This document shows, piece after piece, positions 57,243 to 64,000 of a stretch of 64,000 nucleotides of DNA (position 1 is its first letter; each line of letters begins with the position of its first letter). The notes below the pieces were generated by a model. The model was not told where the DNA came from. It saw nothing but the letters and a program-made list of their open reading frames with translations, and ran no database searches. Origin of the DNA: Escherichia hormaechei_A (GTDB lineage: Bacteria > Pseudomonadota > Gammaproteobacteria > Enterobacterales > Enterobacteriaceae); NCBI GenBank assembly GCA_042434945.1, contig CP170191.1, positions 1,302,001 through 1,366,000 of the forward strand, read 5' to 3'. The position numbers and the translations under genes are program-made.

Positions 57243-58685
57243 ATGACCCTGTCTTTTACTGCTCACTGGCACGATGAATTACCCGGCTTTTACACCGCGC
57301 TTAAGCCAACGCCTTTACAGAACGCGCGTCTTATCTGGCATAACGATGCATTAGCGGATTCGCTTGGCATCCCTGCGACGCTTTTTCAGCCAGAAAAAGG
57401 CGCCGGCGTCTGGGGCGGCGAAACGCTGCTCCCGGGCATGAAGCCGCTGGCTCAGGTCTACAGCGGACATCAGTTTGGCGTCTGGGCCGGACAGCTCGGC
57501 GATGGCCGCGGCATCCTGCTGGGTGAACAACTTCTGCCGAATGGCGAAACGCTCGACTGGCACCTGAAAGGGGCAGGGCTAACCCCGTACTCACGCATGG
57601 GGGATGGCCGCGCGGTGCTGCGTTCAACCATCCGTGAAGGTCTGGCTTCCGAGGCGATGCATGCCCTGGGGATCCCCACCTCACGCGCGCTGTCCATTGT
57701 CACCAGCGACACGCCGGTGGCCCGGGAAACGATGGAGCAGGGGGCGATGCTGATCCGCGTGGCGGAAAGCCATCTGCGTTTCGGTCATTTTGAACACTTC
57801 TACTATCGCCGCGAGCCGGATAAGGTCCGCCAGCTTGCCGATTACGCCCTTCGCCGTCACTGGCCGCACCTGCAAAACGAGCCGGACCGCTATGTTCTCT
57901 GGTTCCGTGATATTGTCGCGCGCACTGCCGCAATGATTGCCCGCTGGCAGGCCGTCGGCTTTGCCCACGGGGTGATGAATACCGACAACATGTCCCTGTT
58001 AGGGCTGACGTTTGACTACGGTCCGTACGGCTTCCTTGATGACTATCAGCCGGGTTACATCTGTAACCATTCGGACTATCAGGGGCGTTACCGTTTCGAC
58101 AACCAGCCTGCGGTGGGGCTGTGGAACCTTCAGCGGCTTGCGCAAAGCCTGTCGCCGTTTATCGACGTCGATGCCCTGAACGATGCGCTGGACAGCTATC
58201 AGGAGATCCTGCTGCGGGAATATGGTGTGTTAATGCGCAACAAGCTGGGGCTGATGACGCAGGAAAAAGGCGATAACGCGCTGTTGAATGGGCTGTTTGC
58301 CATCATGGCGCGTGAAGGCAGCGACTATACCCGAACCTTCCGTATGCTGAGCCAGACCGCGCAGCAGAGCGCCGCGTCACCGCTGCGCGACGAGTTCATC
58401 GATCGTCAGGCGTTTGATGACTGGTTTGCCGTTTACCGGACGCGTTTACAGCAGGAACAGATTGATGACGATACCCGCCAGACGCGGATGAAGGCGGTTA
58501 ACCCGGCGATGGTGTTGCGCAACTGGCTGGCGCAGCGGGCCATTGAGCAGGCAGAGCAGGGGGATTATACCGAGCTGCATCGGCTGCATATCGCCCTGCG
58601 CACGCCGTTTGCCGACCGGGAGGATGACTATGTCAGCCGCCCGCCGGACTGGGGCAAGCGGCTGGAAGTGAGCTGCTCAAGCTAA
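57243..58685 (+). CDS. selO: Protein adenylyltransferase SelO (YdiU)
   Basis: 480 residues from ATG at 57243 with AGGAGGACTT SD; frame open upstream inside ydiV, not used. SelO pseudokinase family transfers AMP to Ser/Thr/Tyr of proteins under oxidative stress. GQLGDGRGILLGEQ and MNTDNMSLLGLTFDYGPYGF match. Ends SCSS, the Cys replacing selenocysteine of eukaryotic SelO. Stop overlaps hmuV stop (convergent) by 4 bases. Confidence 0.95.
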   Translation: MTLSFTAHWHDELPGFYTALKPTPLQNARLIWHNDALADSLGIPATLFQPEKGAGVWGGETLLPGMKPLAQVYSGHQFGVWAGQLGDGRGILLGEQLLPNGETLDWHLKGAGLTPYSRMGDGRAVLRSTIREGLASEAMHALGIPTSRALSIVTSDTPVARETMEQGAMLIRVAESHLRFGHFEHFYYRREPDKVRQLADYALRRHWPHLQNEPDRYVLWFRDIVARTAAMIARWQAVGFAHGVMNTDNMSLLGLTFDYGPYGFLDDYQPGYICNHSDYQGRYRFDNQPAVGLWNLQRLAQSLSPFIDVDALNDALDSYQEILLREYGVLMRNKLGLMTQEKGDNALLNGLFAIMAREGSDYTRTFRMLSQTAQQSAASPLRDEFIDRQAFDDWFAVYRTRLQQEQIDDDTRQTRMKAVNPAMVLRNWLAQRAIEQAEQGDYTELHRLHIALRTPFADREDDYVSRPPDWGKRLEVSCSS

Positions 58686-59461
58686 GGGGCGAGAAAAACC
58701 TGTGGTGCGGCGTGCGCCGGATGTCTGCCGACGTGAACCTGCGCACCGTACCAGTGTGCCAGCGCGTCGGCCTGCAAAACCGTCTCCGGTATGCCCTGAG
58801 AAACAATCCTGCCGTTGTGTAACAGCAGGATCCGGTCCGACCATAATGCGGCAAGATTGAGATCGTGCAGCACCACGCAGGCGTGAAGATGGCCCTGACG
58901 AGTCAGCGATTTCAACAGGCGCAGCAGATGCTGCTGGTGGTAGAGATCCAGCGCTGAAGTGGGTTCGTCGAGAAACAGCCAGCCGCGCGGCATCCCGTCA
59001 CGCCACAGCTGCGCCAGCGCGCGGGCGAGCTGAACGCGCTGCTGCTCGCCGCCCGAGAGGGCATGATAACGCCTGCCGGCCAGCGGCAGGCAACCGGTCA
59101 GCTGCAACACCTCACGCACAATCGACGGTTCCGGGTGACGCGTCCAGGGCGCACGCCCCATTCCAACGATCTCCTCCACCTGCCAGTCAAATCCAGGCTG
59201 AGACTGCTGGCGCATCACTGCCCGATAGCGGGACAGCGTCTGCGGATGCCATTCATCCAGCGCTTTTCCCGCCAGCGAACAGCCGCCGCTGTCGGGTTTC
59301 AGGTAGCCGGTCAGCAGCCGCAGCAGCGTGGATTTCCCCGCGCCGTTGGGGCCGATCAATGTAACCAGCTCTCCCTGCGACAGTGACAGCGAAACGTTAT
59401 CTGTCAGCGTGCGGCCAGATCGGATAAAAGTAAGATTTTCAGCCGTATAACGTTCAGCCAT
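58682..59461 (-). CDS. hmuV: Haem ABC importer ATPase HmuV
   Basis: 259 residues from ATG at 59461 (GGAG SD; start lies within the end of hmuU). Walker A GPNGAGKST, signature LSGGEQQRVQLARAL, Walker B WLFLDEPTSALD, H-loop LHDLNLAAL. Energises HmuU for haem import. Last gene of hmuRSTUV. Confidence 0.95.
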   Translation of the reverse strand: MAERYTAENLTFIRSGRTLTDNVSLSLSQGELVTLIGPNGAGKSTLLRLLTGYLKPDSGGCSLAGKALDEWHPQTLSRYRAVMRQQSQPGFDWQVEEIVGMGRAPWTRHPEPSIVREVLQLTGCLPLAGRRYHALSGGEQQRVQLARALAQLWRDGMPRGWLFLDEPTSALDLYHQQHLLRLLKSLTRQGHLHACVVLHDLNLAALWSDRILLLHNGRIVSQGIPETVLQADALAHWYGAQVHVGRHPAHAAPQVFLAP

Positions 59462-60446
59462 GCTGTTCTCCACGACGAAAAATGAGCCATAAGAACCAGG
59501 GTGCACCAAGGATACTGGTGAGCAGGCCGACCGGCATTTCTGCCGGAGCGACCAGGGTGCGCGCGACCGTATCCGCCACCAACAGCAGTAATGCGCCCGC
59601 GAGTACTGTGCCGGGGAGGGTTGCCCGGTGATCGGCGCCCAGCCACATGCGCATCAGGTGCGGCACCACGAGTCCGACAAAGCCAATCACGCCGCTGACG
59701 GCGACAGCCGCAGCGACCAGCAGGGCGCTGCATAACAGTAATATTCGCTGTACAAGGGCAACGTCCACGCCAAGGTAATGCGCTTCCTCTTCACCCAGTT
59801 GCAGTAAATTTAATGCGCTGGCACAACGCCAGATCGTCAGAACGGCAGGCACCATCAGCGAGGTCACGGCGAGCAGCGTTGACCACTGTGCCTGACCAAG
59901 ACTTCCCATTCCCCAGAGTGAAAGCTGACGCAGCTGGGCGTCATTGCTGACCCACGAAAGCACACCCACTGCCGCACCGCACAGGGCATTGATGGCGATA
60001 CCCACCAGCAACAGACGTGACAGAGAGGGGTCACGCTGCTTGCTGAGCAGGAAGATCACGCCAGTGGCTGCCAGCGCCCCAAGAAATGCCGCCAGCATAG
60101 GGGCGTAAAGCATCACCAGCGCGGGCAGCGAGAGCGGGAGCACCACCCACAGGGCGACGGCCAGCGCCGCACCGCTGCTGATCCCGAGCAGGCCCGGGTC
60201 GGCCAGTGGATTGCGGAACAGCCCCTGCATGACGCAGCCGGCGAGCGCCAGCGATCCGCCAATCATCAGCGCCAGCAGTACGCGGGGCAGACGGATGGTA
60301 AGCCAGATCTGGCATAGCGTCTCATCGCTGCCGCTCCACAGCACGTTCACCGGCAGGCGTAACGCCCCAAAACCGGTGGCCATGAACGTCATGACGGTAA
60401 GCAACCCCGCCAGAAGCCATAACGATAACGTGATGCGCCGGGACAT
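59454..60446 (-). CDS. hmuU: Haem ABC importer permease HmuU
   Basis: 330 residues, FecCD-type permease with about ten membrane segments; RLPRVLLALMIGGSLALAG, FRNPLADPGLLGISSGAAL and GLVVPHLMRMWLGADHR. Start overlaps hmuT stop by one base; end overlaps hmuV start. Confidence 0.95.
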   Translation of the reverse strand: MSRRITLSLWLLAGLLTVMTFMATGFGALRLPVNVLWSGSDETLCQIWLTIRLPRVLLALMIGGSLALAGCVMQGLFRNPLADPGLLGISSGAALAVALWVVLPLSLPALVMLYAPMLAAFLGALAATGVIFLLSKQRDPSLSRLLLVGIAINALCGAAVGVLSWVSNDAQLRQLSLWGMGSLGQAQWSTLLAVTSLMVPAVLTIWRCASALNLLQLGEEEAHYLGVDVALVQRILLLCSALLVAAAVAVSGVIGFVGLVVPHLMRMWLGADHRATLPGTVLAGALLLLVADTVARTLVAPAEMPVGLLTSILGAPWFLWLIFRRGEQHG

Positions 60447-61264
60447 CAGGGCAGTTGCTCCGCTCTGGCACGCAGCTGTTGTATGGCTTTCGGCGTGCGG
60501 ACGCTGAAGCCCAGCAGGGCCATATCATCAATAGCCAGCATCTGCTTGCTTCGTCCCGCTGGCGTTTGCGCCAGGCCGGGCAGTTTCCACAGATTTTCTT
60601 CGCCGCCCAGCGCGTTAAGACCGTCCTGCGAAATCACCACCAGATCCGGCTGGCTGGCCATCACCCCCTCCTGGGAAAGCGGCTGATAGCGGGTAAAGCC
60701 CTGCATGGCGTTCTGCAACCCGGCGGCGCGTATTGCCGCATCCGCGCCGGTCTGTTGCCCGGCCGCCATTGCGGTCATTCCGCCGTGGCTGAGGATAAAC
60801 AGCACCCGCTTGTTGAGCGGTGTTGAGGGCAGTGCCGCCAGCGCCTGACGCAGCGAGTTGCGCAGGGTTTCCCCTTGCGCCTCATGATGCGTCGCCTGAG
60901 CTATCACCCGTACTTTTTCGTCAATCGCGCGCAGGTCAGGCGTGCCGGGAACGGTAACCACCCGGACGTGGCTCTGTTCAACCTGTTTCAGCGCCAGAGA
61001 GGGCTGCGCCTGGTCGCTTGCCAGCACCAGCGTCGGGCGTACGGACAAAATCCCCTCCGCATTCAGCTGGCGAAGATACCCCACGTCAGGCAGCGCGTTT
61101 GTCGCCTGCGGCCACTGGCTGGTACTGTCGCGCGCAACCAGAGAAGACTCCGCGCCGAGGGCGTAGACGATCTCCGTCACGTCGCCGCCGAGGGCGACAA
61201 TTCTCTCCGGCGCGGCGACGGCGACCAGCGGCAGGGCGCAGAGCAGGGCGAACCAGTTTTTCAT
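60446..61264 (-). CDS. hmuT: Periplasmic haem-binding protein HmuT
   Basis: 272 residues, signal peptide cleaved about after VAVAA (residue 18). ERIVALGGDVTEIVYALGAE is the usual start of class III siderophore/haem binding proteins. Delivers haem to HmuUV. Overlaps hmuS by 4 bases. Confidence 0.95.
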   Translation of the reverse strand: MKNWFALLCALPLVAVAAPERIVALGGDVTEIVYALGAESSLVARDSTSQWPQATNALPDVGYLRQLNAEGILSVRPTLVLASDQAQPSLALKQVEQSHVRVVTVPGTPDLRAIDEKVRVIAQATHHEAQGETLRNSLRQALAALPSTPLNKRVLFILSHGGMTAMAAGQQTGADAAIRAAGLQNAMQGFTRYQPLSQEGVMASQPDLVVISQDGLNALGGEENLWKLPGLAQTPAGRSKQMLAIDDMALLGFSVRTPKAIQQLRARAEQLP

Positions 61265-62289
61265 GCGGCCAGCCCTTCTGCCGTCAGGGCGTCAATCTGG
61301 CGGCGCCACTGGCTCTGCTCAGGCTCGCCTTCGGTACGCTGCCCGTAGAGCTGGGCGATCTGAGTGCCGTCCGCAGCAAACAGCTCCAGGCTGGTAACGT
61401 GTCCGTCCGCCGTAGGCTTGCGCGTTACCCACGTCTCGGCGATAGTCTCCTCCAGCAGATGCAGGGTAAAGGTTGGGTTGAAGATGTTCAGCCAGCCCTT
61501 CATGGGAGTCAGTTTTTCCACCACACCGGTGAAGATCTGCACGCAGCCGCGGTTGCCGACGAAGATCATGATTTCGTTTCCGTCCTGTCGCGCCGTCTCC
61601 AGCAGCTGTGCCAGCGCGCTGTTATCCACTTTACAGGCCAGATCGTCACTCACCAGACGAAACGCCTGCTGGCGGCTCAGGTTATGGCGCTTCAGTAAGC
61701 TAAAGAACTGATGCACATCGGTCATGGCGCGCCACTCTTTCTCCACCGAGCCTGCATCAGCACCGTCGGAATGCGCAGGGGCATCGACAGCCTTCAGTGC
61801 CAGAGTGGGGTTATCGGCAATGATAAAACGGGTCAGCACGTCGCCCCAGGCGGCAACGTCGGTGTGATCCGTGGTGTAGACCTTCAGTAAAGCGTCGCCC
61901 TGATGATCGAAGAACTGAATGCTCTGACGTTCGCCGCGGGAGGTCGTTTCACTTATGTGAAACGCGCTCGCCCACTGGTTGAGGAACAAACGCAGATCCA
62001 GCGCGCGCGGATTCAGCACCAGCCCGGCGTGGCCGCCGAGGTGCTGGTTAGTAAACGCCCCGACCTGCTCGTGAACGGCATATTCGTTACGGCAGATGCA
62101 TTTGGTTTCCCCCACCGACTCCAGCGCTGCCAGAATCTCACGGATTTCACCGCGCAGCCGCCAGGCGTCGTGTCCAACGCGCGCAAATGCCAGCTCTGCT
62201 TCGCTGATGTGCATTAATCCGGCGATATCACGGGCGTACTTACCCGGATGTTCTTCTTTAAGCTCAAGCCAGCGTGTGTAGTGACCCAT
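61261..62289 (-). CDS. hmuS: Haem-processing cytoplasmic protein HmuS
   Basis: 342 residues (start ATG 62289, MGHYTRWLELKEEHPGKYAR). HmuS/ChuS/HemS family, two similar halves; binds imported haem and in relatives degrades it to release iron. 35 bases downstream of hmuR. Confidence 0.94.
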   Translation of the reverse strand: MGHYTRWLELKEEHPGKYARDIAGLMHISEAELAFARVGHDAWRLRGEIREILAALESVGETKCICRNEYAVHEQVGAFTNQHLGGHAGLVLNPRALDLRLFLNQWASAFHISETTSRGERQSIQFFDHQGDALLKVYTTDHTDVAAWGDVLTRFIIADNPTLALKAVDAPAHSDGADAGSVEKEWRAMTDVHQFFSLLKRHNLSRQQAFRLVSDDLACKVDNSALAQLLETARQDGNEIMIFVGNRGCVQIFTGVVEKLTPMKGWLNIFNPTFTLHLLEETIAETWVTRKPTADGHVTSLELFAADGTQIAQLYGQRTEGEPEQSQWRRQIDALTAEGLAA

Positions 62290-62324
62290 AATCTTATCCT
62301 TCTGAATCGTTGCCCCGAAGGGAA

Positions 62325-64000
62325 TTACCATTGATAACTGACGAAGATCTTGCCGTTGCGGCCATCCTGCGGGATGCCTTGTGGTGACCAGTAGGCTTTG
62401 TCGAAGGCGTTCCCCAGCACGAGGGTGGTGGTGATGCCTTTGAACTGCTGCTGACCTTTATAGCTGACGTAGAAATCATTCACTGCGTAGCCAGGCTGCT
62501 CGCTGTAGCTGCTGCTGATGTGCGTTGAACGTTCGACGAAGGTGCCGATCCAGCCCACGGAGAAGCCGCTTTGCGCCACGGGGATATCCAGCTTGCTGGT
62601 GACGGTGTCCGGGTTGATGCTGGAGATGTATTCGCCCGTGTCGGTATCTTTCCCGCGTGTGCGGTTGTAGGCCACGTCCAGGTTGAACAGACTGGTCGCG
62701 TAGGTCGCCATCATGTCCCAGCCCCAGATTTTGGCATTTGGTACGTTATAGGACATGGTGGTGGCCGCCGCAAAATCGACGGTAGTGGAGATGTAATCTT
62801 TCGCTTTGGTGTCGAAGTAGCTGGCTTTGAACTCCAGCGCGTCGTTGGCGAGCAGCAGATCGTCAAAACGTAGCCCAAAACCGAACTCCTGGGTTTCGTT
62901 AGTTTCCGGACGCAGGTTCGGGTTCGGCACCCAGTAGTTGGTGTAGAAGCTGCCGATAGAGAAGTGCTTCGAGTCGTTATACATCTCGCCCATCGTTGGC
63001 GCACGGAAGGCCTGGGCGTAAGAGCCGAACAGCATCAGCCAGTCGGCTGGACTCACGGTTAACCCGGCGCGTGATGACCACTTATCCGCATCCACGTCGT
63101 CGTAACCGTCGCTGCTGCCGCGGTAGTTGTCGTAACGCGTCCCGCCGAGAAGCGTTACCGGCAGGTCGCGCAGAGTGATCTCATCCTGCAACCAGCCGGA
63201 GCTGAAGTCGATTTTCGCGTCCGGGAAGCCGGTGGTCGCGCCGCCAGGGTGTTGCTCCTGACGATAGTATTCCCCGCCGTAGGTCAGCAGGTGCGAGGCG
63301 AAAGAGTCGCTGAACAGGCGGGTGCGGTTTTCCACTTTGCCGCCTTTGGTAGTCTGCTTACGGAACTCGCCGCTGGCGTCGATGTTCTGGGCGTTGATCC
63401 GCGCTTCGGACCAGTAAATTTTCGCATCGGCGTTCAGCCAGTCGTTTCCGGCTGGCGCAATGCGGTAGCCAAGCTGGGCATCGCGCTGAATGGTGGAACG
63501 ATCGGTCATCGGGTTACTGCTGCTGGCATCCGTGGTCTGCGGATTTTTCGGCTCCTGCGCGTCGTTGTTGTAGTAGCGCAGGGAGCCACTCAGCGTCTGC
63601 GCCGGATCGATTTTCCAGCTGCCTTTCGCCAGCATATTGTTGATGGATTCGTCGTTTGGCGCCCTCGCGCCGTCACTCTGGCGAATGTCGCCGCGATCGC
63701 GGCTGGACCAGGAGACCAGACCGTCCAGGGTATCGGTGCGGCCATAGGCGCTGGCACCCATCCCGATGCTGTGATCGCCCGTTGCACCGGTAGCAAATAC
63801 GCGATAGCCGCTGTTTTTACCTGCATCCAGCAGATCGCTGGCGTCGACGGTGTCATACGAAATTACGCCGCCCAGCGCGCCGCTGCCGTACAGCAAGGCG
63901 GAAGGACCACGTACTACTTCAATACGTTTGATCAGCGCCGGATCGAGGAACGTGCTGTTCAGGTGTCCGGTATCAGTGCCCTGGCGCACGCCATCCACCA
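62325..64000 (-). CDS. hmuR: TonB-dependent haem receptor HmuR (5' end beyond window edge)
   Basis: 558 codons to the window edge, lacking signal peptide, TonB box and start of the plug. Plug sequence IKRIEVVRGPSALLYGSGAL, then barrel. The haem-receptor signatures FRAP (AFRAPTMGEMY) and NPNL (NPNLRPETNE) are both present with a His (DSKHFSIG) between them, the haem-ligand position of Yersinia HmuR. Ends with the barrel strand NGKIFVSYQW. First gene of the operon; a Fur site would lie outside. Confidence 0.95.
   Translation of the reverse strand, partial: VDGVRQGTDTGHLNSTFLDPALIKRIEVVRGPSALLYGSGALGGVISYDTVDASDLLDAGKNSGYRVFATGATGDHSIGMGASAYGRTDTLDGLVSWSSRDRGDIRQSDGARAPNDESINNMLAKGSWKIDPAQTLSGSLRYYNNDAQEPKNPQTTDASSSNPMTDRSTIQRDAQLGYRIAPAGNDWLNADAKIYWSEARINAQNIDASGEFRKQTTKGGKVENRTRLFSDSFASHLLTYGGEYYRQEQHPGGATTGFPDAKIDFSSGWLQDEITLRDLPVTLLGGTRYDNYRGSSDGYDDVDADKWSSRAGLTVSPADWLMLFGSYAQAFRAPTMGEMYNDSKHFSIGSFYTNYWVPNPNLRPETNETQEFGFGLRFDDLLLANDALEFKASYFDTKAKDYISTTVDFAAATTMSYNVPNAKIWGWDMMATYATSLFNLDVAYNRTRGKDTDTGEYISSINPDTVTSKLDIPVAQSGFSVGWIGTFVERSTHISSSYSEQPGYAVNDFYVSYKGQQQFKGITTTLVLGNAFDKAYWSPQGIPQDGRNGKIFVSYQW

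Overview
The window is chromosomal DNA of an enterobacterium close to Enterobacter. Gene order follows the E. coli K-12 pncA-to-ydiV interval closely. Most proteins are clearly diverged from the K-12 versions I remember, and the ends carry a GH18 chitinase (left) and a hmuRSTUV haem-uptake operon (right), which K-12 lacks at these places. No tRNA, rRNA, CRISPR array, prophage or insertion sequence was seen.

Layout. 1-8300: chitinase (cut by the edge), pncA, ansA, sppA on minus; ydjA, selD, topB on plus. 8400-18060: gdhA, ynjH, nudG, ynjA-ynjF, ynjE, the ynjBCD transporter, a TVP38-type membrane protein, xthA. 18500-24520: astCADBE arginine-succinyltransferase operon behind a sigma-54 promoter. 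24870-28450: spy, ves, cho, nadE, osmE. 28750-33990: chbBCARFG chitobiose operon. 34080-45390: katE, cedA, tcyP, ydjM, kduD, hxpB, yniB, yniA, ydiZ, pfkB, ydiY, two small membrane/secreted proteins. 45900-53220: thrS-infC-rpmI-rplT-pheM-pheST-ihfA. 53320-58690: btuC-btuE-btuD, nlpC, ydiV, selO. 58680-64000: hmuV, hmuU, hmuT, hmuS, hmuR (hmuR cut by the edge).

The most striking property is mosaicism. Six stretches (topB; the 3' half of ynjE; xthA-astCAD-astB; spy; osmE-chbBCA; thrS to ihfA) read almost residue for residue like E. coli, while the genes between them, and even the other half of ynjE and the last codons of astB and chbA, look like ordinary Enterobacter. Each sits in its syntenic place, so the pattern is allele replacement or a chimeric assembly, not insertion. 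Two of the stretches (topB and astD-astB) carry many single-base indels; no native gene does. If real, topoisomerase III and the AST pathway are inactive; clustered sequence error is at least as likely.

A second theme is chitin use and the small RNA ChiX. The chitinase Shine-Dalgarno region contains a 12-base stretch complementary to the ChiX seed, and the chbB-chbC spacer carries the known ChiX decoy sequence, so both a candidate target and its decoy lie in this window. The chb operon can import and hydrolyse the chitobiose that a secreted chitinase releases. LexA-type boxes precede cho and ydjM, and feedback sites of the thrS-rplT-pheST operon (thrS operator hairpin, ATT start of infC, L20 site, pheM attenuator) are all recognisable.
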